Of a DNA stretch of 64,000 bases, positions 44,964 through 53,924 are shown one piece after another. The stretch's first letter is position 1. Every line of letters starts with the position of its first letter. The notes below the pieces were generated by a model. The model was not told the DNA's origin. It was given only the letters and a program-made list of their open reading frames with translations, and searched no databases. The translations under genes were made by a program, and so were the position numbers. The DNA comes from JAGQPD01 sp020426865 (lineage in GTDB: Bacteria; Planctomycetota; Planctomycetia; Pirellulales; Pirellulaceae): contig JAWKTN010000003.1 in assembly GCA_041399065.1 (NCBI GenBank), forward strand, positions 372,001 through 436,000, written 5' to 3'.

Positions 44964-47744
44964 TCAGGAGCGATGGGTTCCTTCGTGATGCGTAATAAAG
45001 GCCTCCAGCTGCCGGCGCATATGGACCAGCAGCCGGGAAAGGGTACCATAGACGGCGGGATCCGGCAGTGGTCCACCGGATTTTCCGATCTTTTGCAGAG
45101 TTTCGGCAAAGACGAGTGCCCGATGGGCTCCGAAGGGCCTGAGGGCCCCACACATCCGGTGGCTGAAGGCCGATAGACGCGAAAAATCGCTTTCCTGAAG
45201 CGCCTTCCCGATTTCCGCGGATATTTCATCACATTCGGTGAGAAATGCCTTGGCTACATCGCACAACAGCGATTCGTCGTTGCCCACCACCTGGTGGGCG
45301 ACGTTCCAGTCAATCACGGATTCGTCGGAATCCGTAGTCATCTCTGGGGAATTAGGTTCTTCCCGGAAGGCACCGCTGTCGGCCGGGCACAGCAGCGGCA
45401 AAAGTGTTTCGTAGAGTGTCTGGCTGCGGATTGGTTTCGAGACATAGGCATCCATTCCGGCCGCCAGGCAGCGATCGCGATCTTCCTTCATGGCATGCGC
45501 CGTCATCGCAACGATTGGGGTTCGCGTACCCGCCGCCCGCTCGAGCTCGCGGATCCGCCGAGTCGCTTCCAGTCCATCCATCACCGGCATTTGAACATCC
45601 ATCAGCACGAGGTCCCAGCGGCGTGACGGAAACGCTTCGACCGCTTCAACACCATTGTTGGCCACAAGGGCGTGCATGTGCCATTTGCGGAGTAGTCCGA
45701 TGGCAAGTTTCTGATTCACTTCGCTATCCTCCACCAGCAGTACATGGGAGCCGGCAAGCTCCTGAGAACGTCCTCGCACATCCGCGTCACTGCTCGTGGT
45801 GGGCGATGCGGCAAATCCCAACGACGCCGAGATAGCATTGTAGAGTTCCGATTGCTTGACCGGTTTCGTCAAATATGCCTTCACTCCCATCGCTCGACAC
45901 CGTGCTTCGTCCACATGCCGCACGCCGGAACTAAGCATCAGGATGGGGGTACCCGTCAGGTTTTTGTCCTGCGAAATTTGCTCAGCCAGGTTGTATCCGT
46001 CAGCAACTGGCATGTGCACGTCGGTAACGACCAGCGGGATTTGCTCCCCCTGTTCATGAGCCCGACGGAGCGTCGCGAGTGCCTCGGCAGCACCACTGGC
46101 CAGCAAGGGTTGCATCCCCCAATTGATCGCCATCTGTTGAAGAATTTTTCGATTGCTCGCGTTATCGTCTACGATCAGCACGCGTGTTCCTTGGATTGGG
46201 ATCGCAGGCTGGGTGGTGGTGAATTGCCGATCCGGCAAACCAAAGCGGCCGGTGAAGTGAAACGTACTACCGACCCCCAACGTACTTTCCACCCAGACCC
46301 TTCCGTGCATCGCCTCGACCAATCGCGAAGTAATTGCCAGTCCCAAGCCAGTGCCGCCATAACGGCGAGTCGTCGAGGCGTCCACCTGCTCAAACGCCTC
46401 AAAGACTTTTTCCACTTTGTCCGACGGGATGCCAATCCCCGTGTCACGGACGCCAAAGTGCAACATGGCGTAACGATCATCGATCGAATCGCAGCTAATT
46501 GTCAGCGTAATCTCTCCGCGCTCCGTGAACTTTATCGCATTGCCAACCAGGTTGATCACGACCTGTCGGAGCCGCCCAATGTCACCGATCAGTTGCTGCG
46601 GCACATCCGGCCGGATGTCATACAACAACTCGATTTCGGACCGCTGTGCCCGTATCGCCAGGGCCTTCATGATGTCGCCCAAGCTATCGCCCAAGTGGAA
46701 GATTGAAAAATCGAGCTCCAACTTGCCCGCTTCGATCTTGGAAAAATCCAAGATGTCGTTAATCAGCGCCAGTAGCGACTCGCCCGACGCCTGAACCATG
46801 CTCAGATACTCGCGCTGAGTCAGCGATGGTTGCGAGTCCAGCAGCAACTCGGTCATACCAATGATCGCATTCAAAGGCGTACGAATTTCGTGGCTGATAT
46901 TGGCCAGAAACTCGCTCTTCGCTCGACTAGCTGCTTCGGCTGCCTCCTTGGCCGATCGCAACTCCTCTTCCGCTCGGACCCGCGATGTTATGTCACGCGA
47001 GATCCCAAACGTCCCGACAATGCGACCATCCTGGTCCTTCAGTGGCATCTTGGTCGTCGACACCCACGTCGTACGGCCATCAGGCCAAGTTTCCTTTTCT
47101 TCCTTGTCAACGACCGCCTCCCCGGTGGCAATCAGTGCTCGCTCGTCATTCAGTGCCTGTTGTGCGTGTTCGTCGGTGAAAATGTCGAAGTCGGTCTTCC
47201 CCACCGCGGCCGCCGGATCCCCCAAACTGAACTTTTCGGCCTGAGCACGACTGATGCGCAAGAAGCGACTGTTCGCGTCCTTGAAATAGATACTGTCGGG
47301 AACATTGTCCATTAACGCATGCAACAGATACTGTTCGCGCTGCAGCGATCGTATCAATCGCTGCCGCTCCAGCGCTGAACGAATCGATTGCGAAAGGCGA
47401 TATTCGGTCAGCGAGTCCAGCACCAGATAGTCCGACAAACCCAGGGCATGCGTTTCGCGATACACCGATGGCCGAAATTGTCGCGTCCAAATCAGCACCG
47501 GGACATCTTGGATGTCGACATCGGACGTTTTCAGTTCATCCCATGCGCCCACGGTCATTAAGTCCGCCGACAAGAGATAAACGTCGTGATAGTCGTTTCG
47601 TACCGACTGCTTGACCGCCCCTAGCGAATCGACGCACGTCAGTGAAAAAGAGTCCCAGGTAATCGCCTGTAATAGCGCCGTAAATCTCGACGCGGTTTCA
47701 GGCTCGCGATCCAACAGCAAGACGCGTATTTCGCTGCCACTCAC
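44964..47744 (-). CDS. Hybrid sensor histidine kinase with PAS, two receivers and HPt
   Basis: 926 residues from a GTG at 47744; a strong AAGGGGAGGG right upstream decides this start over the open frame to 47975, which reads as low-complexity. Order: N-terminal pseudo-receiver (about 5-125; the acceptor aspartate position reads VYLLSADL), PAS (about 138-258, DIFTDEHAQQAL), HisKA with FLANISHEIRTPLNAIIGM (phospho-His about 284), HATPase_c (N, G1 and G2 boxes: GNAIKF, DTGIGIP, YGGTGLGLAI), receiver 1 (518-648; VVTDVHMPVADGY), receiver 2 (666-781; VLMDVQMPVMDGLEA), HPt (815-920; FSHRMCGALRPFGA). No transmembrane helix is seen, so it senses a cytoplasmic signal or works with a partner. No response regulator with output domain is adjacent; the HPt suggests a phosphorelay. 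Confidence 0.93.
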   Translation of the reverse strand: MSGSEIRVLLLDREPETASRFTALLQAITWDSFSLTCVDSLGAVKQSVRNDYHDVYLLSADLMTVGAWDELKTSDVDIQDVPVLIWTRQFRPSVYRETHALGLSDYLVLDSLTEYRLSQSIRSALERQRLIRSLQREQYLLHALMDNVPDSIYFKDANSRFLRISRAQAEKFSLGDPAAAVGKTDFDIFTDEHAQQALNDERALIATGEAVVDKEEKETWPDGRTTWVSTTKMPLKDQDGRIVGTFGISRDITSRVRAEEELRSAKEAAEAASRAKSEFLANISHEIRTPLNAIIGMTELLLDSQPSLTQREYLSMVQASGESLLALINDILDFSKIEAGKLELDFSIFHLGDSLGDIMKALAIRAQRSEIELLYDIRPDVPQQLIGDIGRLRQVVINLVGNAIKFTERGEITLTISCDSIDDRYAMLHFGVRDTGIGIPSDKVEKVFEAFEQVDASTTRRYGGTGLGLAITSRLVEAMHGRVWVESTLGVGSTFHFTGRFGLPDRQFTTTQPAIPIQGTRVLIVDDNASNRKILQQMAINWGMQPLLASGAAEALATLRRAHEQGEQIPLVVTDVHMPVADGYNLAEQISQDKNLTGTPILMLSSGVRHVDEARCRAMGVKAYLTKPVKQSELYNAISASLGFAASPTTSSDADVRGRSQELAGSHVLLVEDSEVNQKLAIGLLRKWHMHALVANNGVEAVEAFPSRRWDLVLMDVQMPVMDGLEATRRIRELERAAGTRTPIVAMTAHAMKEDRDRCLAAGMDAYVSKPIRSQTLYETLLPLLCPADSGAFREEPNSPEMTTDSDESVIDWNVAHQVVGNDESLLCDVAKAFLTECDEISAEIGKALQESDFSRLSAFSHRMCGALRPFGAHRALVFAETLQKIGKSGGPLPDPAVYGTLSRLLVHMRRQLEAFITHHEGTHRS

Positions 47745-47746
47745 TT

Positions 47747-47756
47747 CCCTCCCCTT
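47747..47756 (-). promoter_or_regulatory. Strong Shine-Dalgarno for the hybrid kinase
   Basis: On the minus strand AAGGGGAGGG lies just before the GTG at 47744. It supports the GTG over the upstream ATG at 47975, which has no such site. Confidence 0.7.
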
Positions 47757-48054
47757 CCCGGCCGCCTCGCCCCCGGCGACCCTATCGACTCTGCAACCAC
47801 CCGAATTCCTACGCGAATGATGCTTGCATGATAGCGCTTTGGCGTCGTGGGAACAATCTGGCAGATAGGCGAATGTAGCCGGCGCCGAACGGCGACCCTT
47901 TGCGCCGCGGGCAAGGCACGCGCCCGGTTGGCCGCCGGACACGGCAGTCGCTGATAAAGTTTTCCGATTGCGCAAATTCCCTGGAGTGTAACGGTTGGGG
48001 TGCCGATACCATCAGCGGCCAGAGAATATCGGTTGCATAAGGAATGGAACGATC

Positions 48055-48582
48055 ATGTTGAGAAGATTTACTGCGGTATTGCTGCTAGCCGTGATGTCGC
48101 TTGGATCCAGCGGTTGCTGTTGCCTCGACTATTGGGCCGGTTGCGGCTACGGAACGCCAGCTTTCGACGATTGCGGGACCTGTGGCCAATGCGTCGACGC
48201 CTATGGCGACAGTTGCGGCGACCCCAATTGTGGGACGTGCGGCCCGTGCGGTGGGTTTTGGGGTCCGTGTGGGGGACCGCTCGTCGGCCTGTTTGCTTTG
48301 GTCAGGAGCGCCCTTGCCTGCGGCGCAGGATGTGGCGGCATCTACGCCGATGAATGGATCAGCGACGGCCCTGGCTGTGACTTGTGCGGCGGCTGGGAAT
48401 ACGACGGCGGATGTAGTACCTGTGGAGCGGTTGAAGTTGGCACGACGGTCAACGGATGTGCCGAATGTGCGTCCGCCACCAGCCATTCAACGACAACACT
48501 GGCATCTCGTCGTTCCGTTCAGCCGCGACACTTGCCTGTGCAGCGCACGGCACATGCCGCGACGCAACACGTACATCGTTAG
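48055..48582 (+). CDS. Cysteine/glycine-rich lipoprotein
   Basis: 175 residues from MLRRFTAVLL (ATG 48055; AAGGAATGGA upstream). A lipoprotein signal (LLLAVMSLGSSGC, lipobox ending at about residue 22) is followed by a remarkable run of cysteines and glycines: DDCGTCGQCVDAYGDSCGDP, NCGTCGPCGGFWGPCGG, ACGAGCGGIY, CDLCGGWEYDGGCSTCG. Around 25 cysteines in 100 residues could bind metals or form disulfides at the outer surface. The C-terminus is Thr/His/Arg-rich. I know similar small planctomycete proteins but no function. A different cysteine-rich lipoprotein faces it at 48726. Confidence 0.75.
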   Translation: MLRRFTAVLLLAVMSLGSSGCCCLDYWAGCGYGTPAFDDCGTCGQCVDAYGDSCGDPNCGTCGPCGGFWGPCGGPLVGLFALVRSALACGAGCGGIYADEWISDGPGCDLCGGWEYDGGCSTCGAVEVGTTVNGCAECASATSHSTTTLASRRSVQPRHLPVQRTAHAATQHVHR

Positions 48583-48725
48583 GCCCTGAGTGCTCAGTGG
48601 CCCATCGCGGAGTAAGCCTTCCGCGGGGGCAGGCTACCAACAAAGCCGCATCCTGCCAAACGCTGGATGCGGCTTGTTTCATCGCGTGGATTGGGGGGTC
48701 GCAACAAACGGTGCGTCTACCAAAA

Positions 48726-49166
48726 CTACTCGGCCGAATGATCATGGCCGCTGTGGTCTTCTTCCGCTCCGCTATCGTCCCCCTTCACTTTGCAACACAA
48801 CGGCGAACCCTTATGCAGCCCGCAATCGGTGCACTTTTCACAATCTGCGTCGCATTCATGACCTTCGTCTGCGACGTGACCGCAGCTAGCGCACATGTCT
48901 TTCCCCTTGGCGTCGTCCGACAACTCGACGCAACACAGCGCGGAACCTTTTTGCATGCCGCATTCGCACTTCTCAGCGCCCTCGGCACAGCACTTGTCCG
49001 TACCTTTCACCTCTCCGCATAGACCACAGTACACGGCCTTCTCCCCACCAACTGCCGTGCCACTGGCGGTTGTCGCGGAGCCACCGGTGTTGGCAGCGGG
49101 CTGACATCCTGCAACCGCGACCATGGCCACCAACAATGCAACATTCGTCAACACCGACTTCATCAT
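48726..49166 (-). CDS. Cysteine-rich lipoprotein, possible metal binding
   Basis: 146 residues from MMKSVLTNVA (ATG 49166). The signal LLVAMVAVAGC ends in a lipobox cysteine at about residue 20. The mature part has repeated modules of C-x2-C and CC: YCGLCGEVKGTDKCC, CECGMQKGSALCC, MCASCGHVADEGHEC, CTDCGLHKGSPLCC; pairs of C-x2-C plus CC recur, suggesting zinc- or copper-binding knuckles. The tail is His/Asp-rich (EEDHSGHDHSAE), also metal-friendly. Metal buffering in the periplasm is inferred. It converges with the lipoprotein at 48055. Confidence 0.78.
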   Translation of the reverse strand: MMKSVLTNVALLVAMVAVAGCQPAANTGGSATTASGTAVGGEKAVYCGLCGEVKGTDKCCAEGAEKCECGMQKGSALCCVELSDDAKGKDMCASCGHVADEGHECDADCEKCTDCGLHKGSPLCCKVKGDDSGAEEDHSGHDHSAE

Positions 49167-49309
49167 TTTTTCTTCTCCAAAATTGAGCCCAGCACCCACT
49201 GAATCAATCGTAAGGAATGAAACGATTAAGTCGCGGGCGCGAATTCACAGACTGTTTCCTGGTGGTCTCCAGGAGCGAAATTGTAGCACAGCAAAAGTAC
49301 CGGCAACAA

Positions 49310-50254
49310 CTAGGCGAGGAAATTCGCCGAGCCGGCCATTTCACGGGCGTGGTAACTGCTGCGCACAAACGGCCCGCTGGCGACTTTTTTGAACCCCATT
49401 TCCCGAGCCATAACGGCAAGATCGTCAAATTCGCTCGGATCGACATAGCGATGTACTGGCAAATAACGTTGGGTCGATGGCTGCAGGTATTGCCCCAGCG
49501 TCAAAAAGTCGCAATCCACCTCCCGGAGGTCGGACAGGCAATCCAGCAGCTCCGTCGTGGTCTCCCCCATCCCCAACATCAGACCACATTTGGTGTTCAT
49601 GGCGGGATTGAGCTGCTTGACGCGTCTTAATAGCCGCAGCGTCCAGCGGTAATCCGACTTGGGGCCGCGTACGGATCGATACAACCGTGGCACGGTTTCC
49701 ATGTTGTGATTGAAAACATCCGGCGACGCCGCGACAACTCGTTCCAGCCCCAGGGGCGAGTCGACGAAATCGGGCGTAAGTACCTCGATTGTGGCATTCG
49801 TCACGCGTCGTACTTCTTGGATGCACCGAACAAAATGTTCGCCGCCGCCGTCGGCCAGGTCGTCGCGGGTAACCGACGTGATGACCACGTGATGTAATCC
49901 CAAACGCCTTACCGCTTCGGCCAACCGCTGCGGCTCGTCGACGACCGGCGGTTCGGGCGGCCGACCGCGACTGACGGCACAGAACCCGCAGGATCGCGTA
50001 CAGACGTTTCCCAGTATCATGAAGGTTGCTGTTTTCTGCGAGTAACACTCCATACGATTGGGACACTTGGCGTTGTCGCAGACCGTTTCCAGTCCTAGCT
50101 CTTCCATCAGTCCCGCAGTGAAATGATTCGCATTGCCCAACGGCACCTGACGGCGCAGCCAACTCGGCAAACGCCGGACCGTGTGGCGGGCGTTCGCTGT
50201 CGTAGTTGATGGTTCCGCTGGTGGTAGAATCGGAAGTAGTTCAGTGGTATCCAT
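49310..50254 (-). CDS. lipA: Lipoyl synthase
   Basis: 314 residues from MDTTELLPIL (ATG 50254); the extension to 50470 is not protein-like. Both iron-sulfur sites are present: the auxiliary cluster motif CDNAKCPNRMEC (C-x4-C-x5-C) and the radical-SAM motif CTRSCGFCAV (C-x3-C-x2-C). Further hallmarks are HHVVITSVTRDDLADGGG, NHNMETVPRLY, KCGLMLGMGETTTEL and LTLGQYLQPSTQRYLPVHRY. The enzyme inserts two sulfurs into octanoyl groups on lipoyl-dependent proteins. It is divergent from smpB with 37 bp between starts. No lipB nearby. Confidence 0.97.
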   Translation of the reverse strand: MDTTELLPILPPAEPSTTTANARHTVRRLPSWLRRQVPLGNANHFTAGLMEELGLETVCDNAKCPNRMECYSQKTATFMILGNVCTRSCGFCAVSRGRPPEPPVVDEPQRLAEAVRRLGLHHVVITSVTRDDLADGGGEHFVRCIQEVRRVTNATIEVLTPDFVDSPLGLERVVAASPDVFNHNMETVPRLYRSVRGPKSDYRWTLRLLRRVKQLNPAMNTKCGLMLGMGETTTELLDCLSDLREVDCDFLTLGQYLQPSTQRYLPVHRYVDPSEFDDLAVMAREMGFKKVASGPFVRSSYHAREMAGSANFLA

Positions 50255-50291
50255 GATTGTGAATATTCTAGCAGACAGTACGATAGACTGC

Positions 50292-50807
50292 ATGAGCAAG
50301 AGCAAAGGGAAAACAAAGTCGACCGGAAGCGATGCGGCAGCCAAACATGCCGCCAACGAGCGGACGATCGCCGAAAACCGCAAGGCACGGCATAAATTCC
50401 AGGTCCTGGATACGCTGGAATGCGGGATCGCGTTGGTCGGCAGCGAGGTGAAGAGCCTCCGTAACGGCAAACTTTCTTTAGAGGAGGCTTACGGACGGAT
50501 CCGCGACGGCGAGGTGTGGTTGGTCGGCAGTGATATCGCGGAGTACACGGAGGCCAATCGGATGAATCACAACCCCAAGCGTCCCCGCAAGCTGCTGCTC
50601 CATCGACGAGAGATCGAACGTTTTGCCGGGAAGGCCCATGAGAAAGGGCTCACGCTGGTACCGCTGAAGATGTACTTCAAAGATGGCCGCGCCAAAGTGC
50701 TTTTGGGACTTTGCAAGGGTCGCAAATTGCACGACAAGCGGGAGGCATTGAAGAAGGCAGACAGCCAGCGGGAGATGGCGCGTGCCATGAGAAATCGGCG
50801 AAGGTAA
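50292..50807 (+). CDS. smpB: SsrA-binding protein SmpB
   Basis: 171 residues from MSKSKGKTKS (ATG 50292). Core motifs KARHKFQVLDTLECGIALVGSEVKSLRNGK and LVPLKMYFKDGRAKVLLGLCKGRKLHDKRE are those of SmpB, which binds tmRNA and brings it to stalled ribosomes for trans-translation. The N-terminus has about 20 extra Lys/Ser-rich residues; the tail is basic (MARAMRNRRR) as usual. tmRNA itself was not found in the window. Confidence 0.97.
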   Translation: MSKSKGKTKSTGSDAAAKHAANERTIAENRKARHKFQVLDTLECGIALVGSEVKSLRNGKLSLEEAYGRIRDGEVWLVGSDIAEYTEANRMNHNPKRPRKLLLHRREIERFAGKAHEKGLTLVPLKMYFKDGRAKVLLGLCKGRKLHDKREALKKADSQREMARAMRNRRR

Positions 50808-50884
50808 CCCCGCCACTGTCGATCCGACGAACAGTGGCCACAAGCCAAGCAAACCTGGTAGCAGACAAGAAAAAAGACAGACCC

Positions 50885-51559
50885 ATGTTGTTGTTGGAAG
50901 ACGTTCGCAAATCTTTCGTAGAACCCAACGGTCGACAGCTTCCCGTCTTGAACATCCAACGTTTTTCCGTCGAGCGTGGCGAGCAGATGGTGCTGATTGG
51001 CCGTAGCGGTTGTGGCAAGACAACGCTGTTACATGTCATCGCCGGGATCAGCCGCCCGGATTCGGGACGTGTGATGATTCATGGGGTCGACGTCACTCGG
51101 CTGGCAGAAGCGGGTCGAGATCGGTTTCGCGCGGAAAACCTCGGTTATGTCTTTCAGACGTTCAATCTCCTACCGGGGTTTAGTGCCTTGGAAAACGTTA
51201 TGTTGGGCATGACCTTTGGTCGCGGCAAAGCCGATCGTCGGCGTGCCACGCAACTGCTGGAACGCGTCGGTTTGGCAGATCGCGCGGACCATAAGCCAAC
51301 CACAATGTCCGTGGGGGAACAACAGCGAGTGGCGGTCGCAAGGGCCTTGGCGAACCATCCCAGACTACTGTTGGCTGACGAACCTACGGCCAACGTCGAT
51401 CCGGGCAATCAACAACACATCATCGACTTGATTCGCCAGACGTGCAGCGACGAAAAGATCTCGCTGGTGATCGTCACGCACGCAATGGAAGTTGCCGAAC
51501 AGTTTGATCGGGTTGACCGATTGGAAGAGATCAATACCGCACTGGGAACCACGACTTAA
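50885..51559 (+). CDS. ABC transporter ATP-binding protein, LolD-like
   Basis: 224 residues from MLLLEDVRKSF (ATG 50885); the frame extends upstream into smpB. Walker A is GRSGCGKTT, the Q-loop GYVFQTFNLLPGFSALENV, signature TMSVGEQQRVAVARALA (diverged from LSGGQ), Walker B LLLADEPTANVD and the H-loop VIVTHAMEVAEQ. It groups by pattern with LolD/MacB-type subunits, which power lipoprotein release or efflux across the inner membrane. No permease is adjacent on this strand, so the partner must be elsewhere. Confidence 0.9.
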   Translation: MLLLEDVRKSFVEPNGRQLPVLNIQRFSVERGEQMVLIGRSGCGKTTLLHVIAGISRPDSGRVMIHGVDVTRLAEAGRDRFRAENLGYVFQTFNLLPGFSALENVMLGMTFGRGKADRRRATQLLERVGLADRADHKPTTMSVGEQQRVAVARALANHPRLLLADEPTANVDPGNQQHIIDLIRQTCSDEKISLVIVTHAMEVAEQFDRVDRLEEINTALGTTT

Positions 51560-51572
51560 ACGGCTCGATTCT

Positions 51573-52559
51573 TCATGATCTGCTGTGGCGCGCATTGAGC
51601 CATTGCCAGCTATCAGCGATCGATTGCGAAATTGACCTTACACGGTAACCCAGGACTCGCTGGGCTTTGTCGCTGCTGTAATAGTGAAACTGACTGCTCA
51701 TCATCAAGGCGGCGGAATTGACCGGCGGCTCTTTGCCAGATACGCGTCCCACCAGGTCGCCGCTCCATCCGACAATCGTGCGAACGAGTGGCCCAAACGG
51801 CGCCATGGGCGAAAACGACTTGGTTTCCCTGGCAATCGCACGAAACAGCTGCAAGTAAGTGATATTTTCACCAGCCAGGATGTAGCGTTCCCCAGCAACA
51901 CCGCAAGCAATTGATGACACAATTCCGTCTGCAACATCTCTAACGTCGCAGACGCTGCACCCGCCCCACGGGGCCAACGGTGCGAAGCGACGGGCAATCC
52001 CCATGATCAGTTGCCCGGAGGAGGGCTTCCAATCCCACGGTCCCAACATGAAACCGGGATTGACGATGACGGCGTTCCCGCCCTCCGCATTCCAACGCAG
52101 TACCTGCTGCTCGGCTTCACGCTTGGATACCACATAGGAACAGGGAACTTCCTTTCCTGTCAGTGGTGTCTGTTCGTCAGCTGGATGATGGCGCGAACCG
52201 AGTGCCAAAGCGTTAACGGTCGAGACGTGGATCATCCGGACGCCTTGTGCGGCGGCGGCGGCGGCGACGTTCTGGGCACCCGTAACGTTGACCGATCGAA
52301 GTTGTTCCAACTGCGACCAGCCGACATGTACCAGCGCCGCGGCATGAATGACGGCCGCTGTCCCCGCAACGGCCTGGCGGACCGCGAGGAAATCACGGAC
52401 GTCACCGGTGGCGAATTCCACGTCCAACCCAGCAAGCGGCTCAGCGGCCGATGTCGATCGGGCCAGAACCCGCACGGGCCGCTGGAGTTCGATCAGTCGC
52501 CGAACCACGTTGTTTCCCACTAGTCCGGTGGCGCCTGTCACTAGTATCGGAAGCGTCAT
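51573..52559 (-). CDS. NAD-dependent epimerase/dehydratase (extended SDR)
   Basis: 328 residues. Rossmann start ILVTGATGLVGNNVVRRLIE with GxxGxxG; VIHAAALVHVGW and STVNALALG, active-site type YVVSKREAE (Tyr-x3-Lys); PGFMLGPWDWKPSSGQLI is typical of dihydroflavonol-reductase/HpnA-like members. The substrate is open: hopanoid, steroid-like or sugar. It converges with the ABC ATPase with a 13-bp gap. Neighbouring acyltransferase-like, ketosynthase and exporter genes hint at lipid modification, by inference. Confidence 0.88.
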   Translation of the reverse strand: MTLPILVTGATGLVGNNVVRRLIELQRPVRVLARSTSAAEPLAGLDVEFATGDVRDFLAVRQAVAGTAAVIHAAALVHVGWSQLEQLRSVNVTGAQNVAAAAAAQGVRMIHVSTVNALALGSRHHPADEQTPLTGKEVPCSYVVSKREAEQQVLRWNAEGGNAVIVNPGFMLGPWDWKPSSGQLIMGIARRFAPLAPWGGCSVCDVRDVADGIVSSIACGVAGERYILAGENITYLQLFRAIARETKSFSPMAPFGPLVRTIVGWSGDLVGRVSGKEPPVNSAALMMSSQFHYYSSDKAQRVLGYRVRSISQSIADSWQWLNARHSRS

Positions 52560-52762
52560 GGACGTACCCGTTTCGCCGCGGTAAATCCCGATACCGCACC
52601 CGTTGCGGCCGCGGAAATCGTACTATCCCAGTCTTGTGGAAAGCTAGCCGAACCGCCCAGCGGCGTCAATCTAGCTTGCAACTGTCCTTGACCCTGGATT
52701 GCCGGTGCAAGTAGAGTGACGCCATACAGAATTGGTAATCTTCGTGGAAGGACGGGAGAGTC

Positions 52763-53902
52763 TTGTCGTCAGTTCTTGTCAAACCGGTCGCCACCGGTCG
52801 GGAAAAAAAGCAATTTCTCGAGTTGCCGTGGACGATTTATCGTGACGTACCCCAGTGGGTGCCGCCGCTGCGGATGAACCAAAAGGAGATGGTCAATTTC
52901 TCCCGGTGCCCATTTTACGACGTGGCTTCGATCCAAACCTTTCTGGCTTACCGCGATGGTGTCCCCTGCGGGCGAATTGCCGCGATTGACAATCCCGAAC
53001 ACAATCGGAGATATCCAGAAGACCAGCGGGGTTTCTTGGGGTTCTTCGAGAGTATTGACGATCAACAAGTCGCCCATCAACTGTTCGATGCCGCCCGCCA
53101 CTGGCTAGAAGGACGGGGCCATCGGATGCTACGCGGCCCGATCAACCCGTCGCTGAATTACGAAGTCGGACTTCTGATTGAGGGCTTCGATTTACCGCCG
53201 ACGTTTATGATGACGTACAATCGCCCTTATTATCAGCGACTCTGGGAGGAGTATGGTTTTACGAAAGCTCAGGATCTATATGCCTTTGCCGGGAATGTAA
53301 CGAAGCTGGAGAGCCCCGATCCGAAGTATCGATTAATATACGACGAGTGCCTCCGCCGCTTTCAACCCAAAATGCGCACGCTCGATCGGTCGCGGTTCAT
53401 GGACGACGTGCGGATGTTCCTGGATATCTACAATCGGTCGCTGGTCTCGACTTGGGGATTTGTGCCCCTCTCGCCAGCCGAAGTCGATCATTTGGCCAAG
53501 GCATTGCGGTACCTGATTATTCCTGAAATGACATGTGTCGTGGAGATCGAAGGACGACCGGTGGCTGCCGTTTTCGGATTGCTCGATTACAATCCGATCA
53601 TCAAACAAATCGATGGCCGCCTATTCCCGTTCGGATTCCTCAAATTATTCTTCAAGCGACGTCACATTCGTCGCGTCCGACTGATGAGTACAAACATTTT
53701 GCCGGAGTACCAGCATTGGGGTTTGGGGCTCGTCGCTACCTCCCAGCTGATCCCGAAGGGACTGGAAATGGGATTGGAGGAGGCTGAGTTTTCCTGGGTC
53801 CTGGAAAGCAATCATCTTTCACGTAAGACATTGGAGCGGGCAGGCATCGATCGCGAAAAAACCTACCGCGTTTTTGACTACTTGCCCAACAGTATAGGCT
53901 GA
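52763..53902 (+). CDS. GNAT-superfamily-like conserved protein
   Basis: 379 residues from a TTG start that follows a strong GGAAGGACGGGAGAG. Recognisable conserved segments of a family often labelled GNAT-like: LPWTIYRDVPQWVPPLR, GRIAAIDNPEHNRRYPEDQ, GFLGFFESIDD, RGPINPSLNYEVGLLIEGFD, PPTFMMTYNRPYYQRLWEEYGF. The C-terminal half holds a second acyltransferase-like fold (LMSTNILPEYQHWGLGLVATSQL, ESNHLSRKTLERAGI). Substrate unknown; relatives are frequently near lipid or fatty-acid genes. The ketosynthase gene follows after 22 bp on the same strand. Confidence 0.85.
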   Translation: MSSVLVKPVATGREKKQFLELPWTIYRDVPQWVPPLRMNQKEMVNFSRCPFYDVASIQTFLAYRDGVPCGRIAAIDNPEHNRRYPEDQRGFLGFFESIDDQQVAHQLFDAARHWLEGRGHRMLRGPINPSLNYEVGLLIEGFDLPPTFMMTYNRPYYQRLWEEYGFTKAQDLYAFAGNVTKLESPDPKYRLIYDECLRRFQPKMRTLDRSRFMDDVRMFLDIYNRSLVSTWGFVPLSPAEVDHLAKALRYLIIPEMTCVVEIEGRPVAAVFGLLDYNPIIKQIDGRLFPFGFLKLFFKRRHIRRVRLMSTNILPEYQHWGLGLVATSQLIPKGLEMGLEEAEFSWVLESNHLSRKTLERAGIDREKTYRVFDYLPNSIG

Positions 53903-53924
53903 GAATCAGGCCGAAAGCAGAGAC

